This document shows, one piece after another, positions 35,974 through 44,974 of a stretch of DNA of 64,000 nucleotides. The notes below the pieces were generated by a model. It was given only the letters and a program-made list of their open reading frames with translations. It was not told where the DNA came from and did not search any database. Source of the DNA: Microbacterium sp. Clip185 (GTDB taxonomy: Bacteria; Actinomycetota; Actinomycetes; Actinomycetales; Microbacteriaceae); contig NZ_CP117996.1 of the NCBI RefSeq assembly GCF_028743715.1, positions 2,914,001 through 2,978,000 of the forward strand, given 5' to 3'. Numbering within the stretch: the stretch's first letter is position 1; each line of letters opens with the position of its first letter. A program made the position numbers and the translations under genes.

Positions 35974-36845
35974 GCGTCGGACTGCTCACCCCCGCCGAGC
36001 ACCGCCGACCGCGTGTCATCTGGACACTGCGGATCGTTCACGCGCTCGTGCTCGTCGGACTCGCCGTGGCAGGACTCGGTCCTCTGCTGTGGCTCGTGGC
36101 CGCATCGCTCGGCGAGACGGGCGACGTCCTGCGAGACCCGCTGGGCGTCTTCGGGCGGATGACCGAGTGGCAGCACTACGTCGACGCCTTCCAGGGCGTC
36201 GACACGGCGCGACTGCTGGGCAACACGCTCATCATGGCCGCAGGCACTGCGATCGTCTCCGTCGTGGTGTCGTTGAGCGCGGGATACGTGATCGCGATCA
36301 TGCGACCACGATGGGCGCCGCTGCTGTCCGGCGGCATCCTGGCGACGATCTTCCTGCCCGCGATCGTCTCGTTCGTCCCGCTGTATCTGACCATCGTCGA
36401 CCTGTTCGGAACGGGTGTCTCGCTGCAGAACACGTTCTGGGCGGTGTGGCTGCCCGCCGGCGCCAATGCCTTCGCGGTGCTGCTGGTGACCGGCTATCTC
36501 CGGAGCATCCCGCGCGAGCTCATCGAGGCCGCCGAGGTCGACGGCGCCGGGACCCTCCGCATCCTCGTCAGCGTCGTGCTCCCGCTCTCGCGACCGATCC
36601 TCGGCGTCGTCGCACTTCTGGCCGCGATCGGCGCATGGAAGGACTACCTGTGGCCGTCGCTGGTGCTCACGGACCCGAAGCTGCGGCCGATCTCGGTCGC
36701 GCTTCCGGTCCTCGAGCGCACAAACGACCTGACCACCTTCTTCGCGATCCTCGTCGTCTCGGCCATCGTGCCGATCGGCCTCTTCCTCGTCTTCCAACGA
36801 CCGCTCCTGGCCAGCGCAGGCCTGTCGGCGGGCATGAAGGACTGA
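35970..36845 (+). CDS. CUT1 sugar ABC transporter permease (MalG type)
   Basis: Second membrane permease of the importer, 291 residues and six helices. EAA loop: LIEAAEVDGAGTLRILVSVV followed by LPLSRP. ATG 35970 overlaps the upstream stop and has GGAG 9 nt before it; ATG 35961 in frame lacks spacing for that site. It ends 65 bp before the secreted beta-helix protein, likely in the same operon. No ATP-binding gene follows, so a multi-task ATPase is needed. Confidence 0.93.
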   Translation: MSVGLLTPAEHRRPRVIWTLRIVHALVLVGLAVAGLGPLLWLVAASLGETGDVLRDPLGVFGRMTEWQHYVDAFQGVDTARLLGNTLIMAAGTAIVSVVVSLSAGYVIAIMRPRWAPLLSGGILATIFLPAIVSFVPLYLTIVDLFGTGVSLQNTFWAVWLPAGANAFAVLLVTGYLRSIPRELIEAAEVDGAGTLRILVSVVLPLSRPILGVVALLAAIGAWKDYLWPSLVLTDPKLRPISVALPVLERTNDLTTFFAILVVSAIVPIGLFLVFQRPLLASAGLSAGMKD

Positions 36846-36910
36846 GCGGGCCCCGACACCTCCCCCTGAGCTCGCACGCAACGGCGCGTGCGTGGAAGAA
36901 AGGAATGTCC

Positions 36911-38983
36911 ATGACCGAACGATCGATCCGCCGCCACGGCCGGTGGCGTGCGGCGGCGAGCGCGCTCGCCATCGCACTTCTGGGAGGCGGTGCGTTGCTC
37001 GTCGCGCCGCCCGCGAACGCGGCTGCGACGACGTACTACGTCGACAGCGCCAACGGGAACGACTCCGCGGCGGGGACCAGCCCGGCGACCGCCTGGAAGT
37101 CCTTCACCCCGGTGAACGGGCACACCTTCTCCGGCGGCGACAACATCCTCCTCTCACGCGGCGGCTCCTGGACCGGCCAGTTGTCTCCGCGGGGATCCGG
37201 AACGGCTGGCGCACCGATCACGATCTCCGCCTACGGTGCGGGTGCACTGCCCAAGATCAGTGGCGCGAGCGTCGCCACCGGCGGCGCCGTGCAGCTCCAG
37301 AACCAGAGCTGGTGGACGATCCAGAATCTGGACGTGTCGAACAACTCCGGCACCGACAACTTCGGCGACCCCACCGCGGGGACGCCGCGATCGGGCATCC
37401 TGGTGCGCAACACCGTGGGCAACACGCTGCAGCGCGGCATCGTGATCCGGGGCAACGTCGTGAGCGATGTCAACGGATGCTTCAACTGCGACGGCATCGA
37501 TGCACACGACAACGGCGGCATCGTCGTGGACACGACCCAGCTCGGCGCGAGCTTCGACGGCGTGCTCATCGAGAACAACACCGTTCAGGATGTGGGACGC
37601 ACCGGCATCGTCGTCTGGGACGCGAGCTACTTCACGACGAACATGACCGTCATCGTGCAGTCCGCTCTCACCTCGAACGTGCGCATCCGCGCGAACACGG
37701 TCATCGACACGGACAGCGACGGCATCCTCGCCTTCGGCACCGACGGCGCCGTGCTGGAGCACAATGTCGTGCGCGGCGCCGGGCAACGAACGATCGTGCC
37801 CACGGATGACAACAAGGACACCGTGATGCCCTCCTCAGCCGGGCTCTGGCCCACCCGCGGGATGAACACCCTCGTGCAGTTCAACGAGGTCTCGGGAACA
37901 CAGACGCACACGACCGACGGTCAGGGCTTCGACGTCGACATGGGCAGCATCAACACCCGCGTGCAGTACAACTACTCTCACGACAACGAGGGCGGGTTCA
38001 TCCTGCTCATGGGCGGGTTCTCCAGCGACGTCGTCGTGCGCGACAACCTGTCGGTGAACGACGGCTGGGGCGGCGAGAAGGGGATCTTCACCTTCTCGTG
38101 GGGAGTGCCCGCGCCCGTGAAGATCTACAACAACACCGTCTACATTCCGGCGGGCTCCCCCGCCAAGCCCATCTACTGCGACGGCGACGCCGGGGCGTGC
38201 GCATCCACGACACCGGGGCAGTGGTCGTTCACGAACAACATCATCGACAACCACGGCACAGGCGAGTACACCTACCCGGGCCTCGGCACGAACGCCTCGT
38301 TCGCATCGAACGTCTTCTCCGGCAACCATCCGGTGAGCGAGCCGGCCGATGCGACGAAAATCACCGCCGACCCGCAGTTCGTCGCCGCCGGCACCTCGGG
38401 TGACGGGTTCGCCGTCGCCGACGCCTACAAGCTGACCGCGTCGTCCCCGGCGATCGCGAGCGGCCAGGTGATGACCTCCAACGGCCTGCGCGACTTCTTC
38501 GGCAACGCCGTGTCGCCCACGGCCGCTCCGTCGCGAGGGTTCCACGAGGCGGCGCCGCCGGCGATCGCTCCTGCGCTGTTCGACCCGGCCGATGACTGGA
38601 GCATCAGCACGGCGCGGTCCGCGAACGTGGTGCTGGACACCACGGGGCCGGCATCGAACATGGCCGGTGACACGTCGCGGATCAAGCGCACCAACAATCA
38701 GGCCGGCTGGGTGCGATGGGACGCCACGCCGGGCAAGACGGTGACCCTCTCGGGCTACTTCTTCAATCAGCAGCCGAGCTCCCTCACAGTCGTCGCGCTC
38801 GACGCTTCCGGAGGCGAGACGCCGGTCGCGACCACGGCGACGGCCGCCGTGGCGACGACGAACGGATGGACGAAGCGCACCCTGACCAGCGGGGCGCTGC
38901 CGGCAGGCACACGCGCGGTCGAGGTGCGCTTCGGTCCTGTGTCGGCCTGGGGCGTGCAGATCGGTGACATCACGATCGGGTGA
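36911..38983 (+). CDS. Secreted right-handed beta-helix protein, possible polysaccharide lyase
   Basis: Exported 690-residue protein. Signal peptide with hydrophobic core ALAIALLGGGALLV and cleavage near APPANA-A. The mature N-terminus TYYVDSANGNDSAAGTSPAT is typical of pectate-lyase-like beta-helix proteins, followed by many beta-helix turns (for example GIVIRGNVVSDVNGCFNCDG and VRDNLSVNDGWGGEKGIFTF). A C-terminal beta-sandwich of about 140 residues (DPADDWSISTARSANVVLDT onward) resembles a carbohydrate-binding module. ATG 36911 is chosen because AAAGGA is 6 nt upstream; ATG 36905 abuts it. Context suggests extracellular attack on a polysaccharide; catalytic residues were not assigned. Confidence 0.85.
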   Translation: MTERSIRRHGRWRAAASALAIALLGGGALLVAPPANAAATTYYVDSANGNDSAAGTSPATAWKSFTPVNGHTFSGGDNILLSRGGSWTGQLSPRGSGTAGAPITISAYGAGALPKISGASVATGGAVQLQNQSWWTIQNLDVSNNSGTDNFGDPTAGTPRSGILVRNTVGNTLQRGIVIRGNVVSDVNGCFNCDGIDAHDNGGIVVDTTQLGASFDGVLIENNTVQDVGRTGIVVWDASYFTTNMTVIVQSALTSNVRIRANTVIDTDSDGILAFGTDGAVLEHNVVRGAGQRTIVPTDDNKDTVMPSSAGLWPTRGMNTLVQFNEVSGTQTHTTDGQGFDVDMGSINTRVQYNYSHDNEGGFILLMGGFSSDVVVRDNLSVNDGWGGEKGIFTFSWGVPAPVKIYNNTVYIPAGSPAKPIYCDGDAGACASTTPGQWSFTNNIIDNHGTGEYTYPGLGTNASFASNVFSGNHPVSEPADATKITADPQFVAAGTSGDGFAVADAYKLTASSPAIASGQVMTSNGLRDFFGNAVSPTAAPSRGFHEAAPPAIAPALFDPADDWSISTARSANVVLDTTGPASNMAGDTSRIKRTNNQAGWVRWDATPGKTVTLSGYFFNQQPSSLTVVALDASGGETPVATTATAAVATTNGWTKRTLTSGALPAGTRAVEVRFGPVSAWGVQIGDITIG

Positions 38984-39075
38984 CCCGGCCGCTGCGGGTC
39001 GGTGGCCGCCGGACGATGGCCGCCGACTCGCAGCGCTTCCCCGCACACACCGATCCGAGGACGAGAGGAGAGCGG

Positions 39076-41268
39076 ATGCTCGAAGGAGCATGGATGCTGC
39101 GTGCACCGGAAGGGTTCGAGGGTGCACCCGCTTTCGTGAGGGAGGTCGTGGTGCCCGCGGACCTCGTATCCGCCACACTCGAGATCGCCGTCCAGGGACT
39201 CGTCGAGGCGCGGGTGGACGGGCGGCCCGTGACCGAGGACGTCCTCGTGCCGGGCTGGAGCGCGTACCAGCACCGGATGCGGGTGGTCTCCTACGACGTC
39301 ACCGGGCACCTCATCCAGGCCGCGCGGCACCGCATCGAGCTGAGCGTCGGCAACGGATGGTTCTGCGGCCGGCTGGGATGGATGGGCCAGCGTGCGCGCT
39401 ACGGCGAGCGTCCGGGCGCGGCGGCCGTGCTCACGCTGCGGTTCGCGGACGCATCCGGTCTGCGCATCGCGACCGACGAGCGATGGGATGCGATGCGCAC
39501 GGCCACGGTGGCGGACGATCTCTACGACGGCCAGACGATCGACCTGTCGCGCGAGCTCGACGAACGCCATCCGGTGCAGACGGAGCCCCTGGACCGATCG
39601 GTCCTCGTGCCGTTCCAGGGCCCGCCGATCAGGCGGAACGAGCGCAGAGCACCGGTCGAATCGTGGCGGGATGCCGACGGCGGGAGCGTCTTCGACTTCG
39701 GCCAGAACCTCGTCGGTTGGGTGAGAGTGCGTGCCCGCGGCCCGCGCGGACACCGACTCGTCATCCAGCATGCCGAGGTGCTCGATCCCGACGGTCGGCT
39801 GGCGCTTCGCCCCTTGCGCAGCGCGAGGGCGGAGGACGTGATCGTCCTGTCGGGCGGCGCCGACGATGTTGAACCCGTGTTCACCTTCCATGGCTTCCGT
39901 TACGCGCGGATCCAGGGCTGGGACGAGGTGGAGGGTGACGTCGAAGCCGTCATCGTCGGCAGCGCGCTGGGGCGCACGGGACGCTTCTCCTGCTCCGATC
40001 CTGCGCTGGACCGCTTCCACCGGAACGTGGTCTGGAGCCTGCGCGGCAACACCGTCGGGATCCCCACCGACTGCCCGCAGCGCGACGAACGGCTCGGCTG
40101 GACGGGTGACATCGCGGTGTTCGCGCCGACCGCCTGCTTCCTCTTCGACATGGACGGCTTTCTGCGCGAATGGCTGACCGACCTCCGCGCGGAGCAGTCG
40201 GCGGCCGACGGACGCGTGCCATACGTCGTGCCCGATGCGCTGCCCGGCTGGAGCGTGCGATCCGGAGAGCAGCCGGAGTCGGTGGCGATCTGGAGCGATG
40301 CCGCGGTCTGGGTGCCGTGGGCGCTGTGGGAGGCGTACGGCGACGCGACGGTTCTGGCCGACAGCTGGGACAGCATGACCGCCCACGTCGAGCGGGTGCT
40401 GGGCAGGCTGTCACCGCGGGGCGTGTGGGAAGACGACTTCCAGTTCGGCGACTGGCTCGATCCGACCGCCCCGCCCGACGATCCGTTCCAAGCGATTGCG
40501 GATCCCGGCGCGATCGCGACGCTCGCACTCTTTCGCAGTCTCCGGCGGGTCGCCGCCGCAGCCGTGGTACTCGGACGCACGCGGGATGCGCGGAGGTGGA
40601 CCGCACGCGCGGAGCGCCTGCGTCGAGACTTCCATCGCGCGTACGCCGATGAGGGTGGGCGACTTCATTCGGACGCGCCGGCGGTTTATGCCCTTGCCAT
40701 CGTCTTCGCGGTGGTGGAGGGCGACCAGGCTCAGGCCGCGGGAGAGCGGCTCGCACACCTCGTGCGCGCGGCGGATCATCGGGTGATCGCCGGATTCGCG
40801 GGCGCACCGTACCTGTGCGACGCGCTGACCATGACGGGCCATCTCGACGACGCCCACGCGCTGCTGATGAACCGTTCGACGCCGGGCTGGCTCGCGCCCG
40901 TCCTCCTGGGTGCGACGACCGTCTGGGAGCGTTGGGACTCCCTCCTGCCCGACGGCACGGTCAATCCCGGCGAGATGACGAGCTTCAATCACTATGCGCT
41001 CGGGGCGGTGGCCGACTGGATCCACCGCGTCGTGGGCGGTCTGAGCTCGCTCGCACCGGGGTGGCGTCGCGTGCGTATCGACCCCCGCCCGCCCGCCGGC
41101 ATGTCGTGGGCCCGGACCTCGATCGAGACGGCTGCAGGCACCATCCGGGTCTCGTGGCACCGGGAGCAGGGAAGCGATGACCTGCAGGTGGAGTACTCCG
41201 CTCCTGACGGCGTCGACGTGGAGCTCGCCCCGGCCGTCGCCGCAAGAGCCCGACGGGTCGCCGGCTGA
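39076..41268 (+). CDS. GH78 alpha-L-rhamnosidase
   Basis: Exo-alpha-L-rhamnosidase that releases L-rhamnose from plant glycosides, pectin side chains or gums. The (alpha/alpha)6 catalytic region has the hallmark TDCPQRDERLGWTGDIAVFA near residue 330 with the conserved acidic residues, and LPDGTVNPGEMTSFNHYALG with the second essential Glu near 635. Beta-sandwich domains flank it. ATG 39076 has AGGAG 5 nt upstream and gives 730 residues; the frame opens at GTG 38980, which overlaps the beta-helix stop. No signal peptide, so cytosolic. Released rhamnose could enter the rhaI-rhaB pathway at 55-59 kb. Confidence 0.92.
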   Translation: MLEGAWMLRAPEGFEGAPAFVREVVVPADLVSATLEIAVQGLVEARVDGRPVTEDVLVPGWSAYQHRMRVVSYDVTGHLIQAARHRIELSVGNGWFCGRLGWMGQRARYGERPGAAAVLTLRFADASGLRIATDERWDAMRTATVADDLYDGQTIDLSRELDERHPVQTEPLDRSVLVPFQGPPIRRNERRAPVESWRDADGGSVFDFGQNLVGWVRVRARGPRGHRLVIQHAEVLDPDGRLALRPLRSARAEDVIVLSGGADDVEPVFTFHGFRYARIQGWDEVEGDVEAVIVGSALGRTGRFSCSDPALDRFHRNVVWSLRGNTVGIPTDCPQRDERLGWTGDIAVFAPTACFLFDMDGFLREWLTDLRAEQSAADGRVPYVVPDALPGWSVRSGEQPESVAIWSDAAVWVPWALWEAYGDATVLADSWDSMTAHVERVLGRLSPRGVWEDDFQFGDWLDPTAPPDDPFQAIADPGAIATLALFRSLRRVAAAAVVLGRTRDARRWTARAERLRRDFHRAYADEGGRLHSDAPAVYALAIVFAVVEGDQAQAAGERLAHLVRAADHRVIAGFAGAPYLCDALTMTGHLDDAHALLMNRSTPGWLAPVLLGATTVWERWDSLLPDGTVNPGEMTSFNHYALGAVADWIHRVVGGLSSLAPGWRRVRIDPRPPAGMSWARTSIETAAGTIRVSWHREQGSDDLQVEYSAPDGVDVELAPAVAARARRVAG

Positions 41269-41288
41269 GCGCTGCAACCATCGCCGGC

Positions 41289-41699
41289 TCATTCCAGCAC
41301 GGCGTCGACCTCGACCTCGAACAGCACGTCCGGCTCGAACAGTGCCTCCACCCCGAGCAGCGAGAGCGGCGGCAGCGGCTCGGGCAGGTTCAGCTCCTTC
41401 TGCGCCCGAGCCAGCCCCGCCAGCAGAGCCTCCGCCTTGGCGGGCTCCCAGGAGGTGACGTACATCCGGATGCGGTGCGCATCGGCGAAGGACGCGCCCA
41501 CACCCGCCAGGCCGCGTGCCGCATTCCGGAAGGCCTGCACGACCTGTCCGGCCAGGTCCCCGACCGATGTGGCACCGCGGTCGCCGTCTCTGTCGATCTG
41601 GCCCGCCACACTCACGAGGCGACTGCCCGTGGCGACGGCGACGTGGTGGTATGGGACGGGTCGGAACATTCCTTCGGGTGTGACGAGTTCGACGCTCAT
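41289..41699 (-). CDS. RidA/YjgF/YER057c/UK114-family protein
   Basis: Small trimeric enamine/imine deaminase-like protein of 136 residues. The family pattern is present: VAVATGSRLVSVAGQIDRDG, VVQAFRNAARGLAGVGASFA and IRMYVTSWEPAKA, where the Arg corresponds to the substrate-carboxylate-binding residue. The C-terminal LFEPDVLFEVEVDAVLE is also typical. It lies 64 bp after the aldo/keto reductase on the same strand. RidA subgroups act on different imines; which one is not clear. Confidence 0.88.
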   Translation of the reverse strand: MSVELVTPEGMFRPVPYHHVAVATGSRLVSVAGQIDRDGDRGATSVGDLAGQVVQAFRNAARGLAGVGASFADAHRIRMYVTSWEPAKAEALLAGLARAQKELNLPEPLPPLSLLGVEALFEPDVLFEVEVDAVLE

Positions 41700-41763
41700 A
41701 TCTCGTTGTTGCCTTTCATTCCTCAGCCCGGCCCTCGCACATCGGGACCGGCCCCTCGCGGGA

Positions 41764-42633
41764 TCAGCCCGCGATGCGGTCGAGTTCGCTCAGGTCTTCC
41801 TCGGAGAGTTCGAGACCTGCCCCGGCGATGTTCTCCCGCAGGTGCGCGCGGGATGACGTACCGGGGATGAGCAGGATGTTCGGCGAGCGGAGCAGGAGCC
41901 ACGCGAGCGCCACGGACATCGGGGTGGTCCCCGAGCGACGGGCGACGGTATCCAGCGCTCCCGCCTGCAGCGGCGTGAAGCCGCCGAGGGGGAAGAAGGG
42001 GATGTAGGCGACGCCCTGCGCCGCGAGCCGGTCGATCAACGCATCGTCCGCACGGTTGGCGAGGTTGTACATGTTCTGCACCGAGACGATGGGGGCGATG
42101 GACTGAGCCTGCGCCACCTGCGCGGCGGTCACGTTGCTGACGCCGAGGTGGCGCACGACGCCCTCCTTCTGGAGGTCGACGAGGGCGCCGAAGGCGTCCG
42201 CGATGTCTTCTTCCACGGGGCCGGATGCGTCTCCGAGTCGAAGATGCACCAGATCGAGCCGGTCAACGCCGAGGGTCTCGAGGTTGTCCGCGACCTGCGC
42301 GCGAATCTCGTCCGGCGTGCGCGCAGGCGGCCAACCGCCCTGCGCATCCCGTCGCCCACCCGCCTTCGTGGCGATCAGCAGCTGATCAGGGTAAGGGTGC
42401 AGGGCCTCACGGATGAGCTCGTTGACCACGCGCGGGCCGTAGGTCTCGGCGGTGTCGATGTGCGTGATGCCGGCCTCCACCGCAGAACGGAGAACGGCTA
42501 TCGCCTCGTCGTGGTCTTCGGGCGGGCCCATCACCCACGGGCCGGCGAGTTGCATGGCCCCGTAGCCGAACCGGGTCACGCTCTTGTCTCCGAGGGACCA
42601 CGTGCCGCCGGGAACAGGGGAAGGGATACTCAT
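41764..42633 (-). CDS. Aldo/keto reductase
   Basis: NADPH-dependent reductase of the AKR superfamily, 289 residues in a TIM barrel. Catalytic set: Asp and Tyr in HIDTAETYGPRVV, Lys in LIATKAGGRRD, His in LDLVHLRLGDAS. The cofactor end reads LLIPGTSSRAHLRENIAG. Start ATG 42633. It lies between the DsbA-like and RidA genes in a minus-strand run and may reduce reactive carbonyls. Substrate unknown. Confidence 0.9.
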   Translation of the reverse strand: MSIPSPVPGGTWSLGDKSVTRFGYGAMQLAGPWVMGPPEDHDEAIAVLRSAVEAGITHIDTAETYGPRVVNELIREALHPYPDQLLIATKAGGRRDAQGGWPPARTPDEIRAQVADNLETLGVDRLDLVHLRLGDASGPVEEDIADAFGALVDLQKEGVVRHLGVSNVTAAQVAQAQSIAPIVSVQNMYNLANRADDALIDRLAAQGVAYIPFFPLGGFTPLQAGALDTVARRSGTTPMSVALAWLLLRSPNILLIPGTSSRAHLRENIAGAGLELSEEDLSELDRIAG

Positions 42634-42759
42634 CGGTTGAACCTTTCGAGAGTGAACGATCGAGCGGGTACGAATATGGACGACATCACTACCCCTTCGG
42701 AAGTAGTTACCTGGAAGTGCCTAAGTGGCGACGACGAATGCCTCGGTTCCGCAGCGACG

Positions 42760-43416
42760 TCAGATTGATTCGACGGCGACTGCCCGCGACGCGTGCTCGA
42801 ACGCCGCAAGCAGGTCGTCGACGGAGGGAGCACCGGACAGGCGCGCGACCCCGCCGATGACGTAGAACGGCACACCGCGGGCACCCAGGCGCCGGGCCTC
42901 TCGAACGTCGGCGTCCACGGCCGTGCTCCATCGCGCATCCGCGAGCGATGCGGCGGCGCTCGCGCGATCGAGCCCGACCTCGCCGGCGATCGCGAGGAGT
43001 TCGTCGACGAGGCCGATGTGCCGCCCCTCGGCGAAGTGCGCTTCGAACAGACGCTGCGTGAGCTCGGCCCGCCTGCCTTCGGCCTGCGCCTGATGCAGCA
43101 GCTCCAGCGCAGCCCGCGAGTTGGTCGGTCGCGTGCGGTCCGGACGGTACTCGAGGCCTTCATCGGTGGTGAGACGCTCCAGGTGCGCGAGCATCTGGGC
43201 CATACGTGCCGCATCGCCGCCATGCCTGCGGATGTGGGCTTCCCGATCGATCTCGACGGGGGCATCCGGCGAAAGCTGGAACGAGCGGTAGACGACGTCG
43301 ACGGCCACCGGGCTCCGCTCCAGCGCCGCGCGCAGGCGGGCACCGGCGATGTAGCACCAGATGCACTGCACGTCGGACCAGACATCCACCCGGACGGGCG
43401 TCCCGGAGGCGATCAT
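42760..43416 (-). CDS. DsbA-family oxidoreductase (FrnE-like)
   Basis: Cytosolic thioredoxin-fold protein of 218 residues. The active-site pair is in VDVWSDVQCIWCYIAGARL (CxxC as CIWC), and the cis-Pro block is ARRLGARGVPFYVIGG. FrnE-like proteins act as disulfide isomerases or as polyketide/2-hydroxychromene-type isomerases and are linked to oxidative stress. ATG 43416 overlaps the MFS stop by 4 bp (ATGA), so it is coupled to that transporter. Confidence 0.9.
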   Translation of the reverse strand: MIASGTPVRVDVWSDVQCIWCYIAGARLRAALERSPVAVDVVYRSFQLSPDAPVEIDREAHIRRHGGDAARMAQMLAHLERLTTDEGLEYRPDRTRPTNSRAALELLHQAQAEGRRAELTQRLFEAHFAEGRHIGLVDELLAIAGEVGLDRASAAASLADARWSTAVDADVREARRLGARGVPFYVIGGVARLSGAPSVDDLLAAFEHASRAVAVESI

Positions 43417-44885
43417 CGCGCCGTCACCTCCTCAGCGTCCGCATCCGCACCGCTGGCCATCGCGGCATGATCGGGCTTGCGCAGGAAGAGTGCCAGCACG
43501 ATGCCGAGGGCGCTGATCGCTGCCCCGACGCCGAAGGCGACGCCGACCCCGCCTGCCAGCGACGCAGCAGGGGCTCCCCCTGTTGCCCCCGCCGCCACGC
43601 TGAACAACGTGACGAACAGCGCGACGCCGGCGGCGCCGGAGACCTGCTGCAGCGTGTTCACGATCGCGCTCGCGTGCGGGTAGAGCAACGGCTTCACCGC
43701 CCCGAGCGCGGTTGTCATCAGCGGGGTCATCATCAGCGCGGTCCCGATGCTGAGCAGAACGTGCATTCCGATGACGAGCCATACGGGCGTCTGTGTGCCG
43801 AGCGTGGAGAAGGCGGCCATCGCACCGGTGACGATGACGGCTCCGGGAAGGATCAGCGCCCGCGGCCCCAGCTTGTCGTACGCCATTCCGACGAAGGGCG
43901 CGAGCAGGCCGGACAGGATGCCTCCCGGCAGCAGCATCAGACCGGCCACGTAGGCGGGCTGACCCAGGACCTGCTGGATGTACAGCGGGAGAAGGATGAG
44001 CGAGCCGAACAGCGCGATGGACACCACGACGATCGCCACAGTCGACACGGCGAACAGTCCGCCGGCGAACACGCGCACGTCCAACAGCACGCGATCGGTG
44101 TGACGCAACGCCAGCTGACGCAGGACGAGCCCCAGCAGGGAAAGGGCCCCGACGGCGATCGAGATCCAGGCGGGCAGCCCGCCGTTGCCGACGACGCCCT
44201 CACCGACGGCGACGAGCCCGTAGATGAGGCCGGAGAACCCGACCGCCGACAGGAGTACCGAGAGAACATCGAAGCGAGCGGGCATCGTGGGCGTCACATT
44301 GCGCAGCCACAGGATGCCGGCGACCATCGCGAGGAGCGCGATGGGCAGCACGATGATGAACATCCATCGCCAGCCGAACGACGAGACGATGACACCCGAG
44401 ACGGTCGGGCCCAGCGCGGGAGCGGCTGCCGTGACGATCGTCACCAGCCCCATCGTGCGGCCTCGCTTCTCCGGCGCGACGAGCTGCATCACCGTCGTGA
44501 ACAGAAGCGGGAGCATGACGGCCGTCCCGAGCGCCTGCACGATGCGCGCGGCCAGAAGAATCTCGAAGACCGGGGCCACGGCGGCTATGGCGGTGCCGAC
44601 GGAGAAGAGACCCATCGCCGTGAAGAAGTTGCGGCGGAGGCTGTAGCGCTGCAGAAGCACTCCCGTGATCGGGATGATCACGGCCATCGTCAGCATGAAC
44701 GCCGTCGTGAGCCACTGCGCGGAAGCTGCCGAGACACCGAAACCTTCCATGATGTGCGGGATCGAAACCCCCATTGCCGTCTCGTTCAGTACCACGACGA
44801 ATGCCGAGACCAGCAGAAGAGCGATCGCCGGCCCCGTTCGCAAGGGGCTGACGGGAGCGGCGGGAGCCGCGAAGGTGGTTGACAT
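43413..44885 (-). CDS. MFS drug/efflux transporter, DHA2 (EmrB/QacA) family
   Basis: Proton-driven multidrug exporter with about 14 helices in 490 residues. Motif A region LLQRYSLRRNFF, motif C region GLVTIVTAAAPALGPTVSGV and the typical N-terminus VVLNETAMGVSIPHIMEGF are present. ATG 44885 is chosen because GGAG lies 5 nt upstream. It heads a minus-strand operon with the DsbA-like gene and is divergent from the dehalogenase-like hydrolase across 89 bp. No regulator gene adjoins it. Drug range unknown. Confidence 0.92.
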   Translation of the reverse strand: MSTTFAAPAAPVSPLRTGPAIALLLVSAFVVVLNETAMGVSIPHIMEGFGVSAASAQWLTTAFMLTMAVIIPITGVLLQRYSLRRNFFTAMGLFSVGTAIAAVAPVFEILLAARIVQALGTAVMLPLLFTTVMQLVAPEKRGRTMGLVTIVTAAAPALGPTVSGVIVSSFGWRWMFIIVLPIALLAMVAGILWLRNVTPTMPARFDVLSVLLSAVGFSGLIYGLVAVGEGVVGNGGLPAWISIAVGALSLLGLVLRQLALRHTDRVLLDVRVFAGGLFAVSTVAIVVVSIALFGSLILLPLYIQQVLGQPAYVAGLMLLPGGILSGLLAPFVGMAYDKLGPRALILPGAVIVTGAMAAFSTLGTQTPVWLVIGMHVLLSIGTALMMTPLMTTALGAVKPLLYPHASAIVNTLQQVSGAAGVALFVTLFSVAAGATGGAPAASLAGGVGVAFGVGAAISALGIVLALFLRKPDHAAMASGADADAEEVTAR

Positions 44886-44974
44886 GACATCTCCTTGGGA
44901 CGATGTGCGCAAGCGGCACTGAGTACCGCTTTAACATTGCGTACCAAGATAGCACCTGTTTGGAAAGGACTCTC

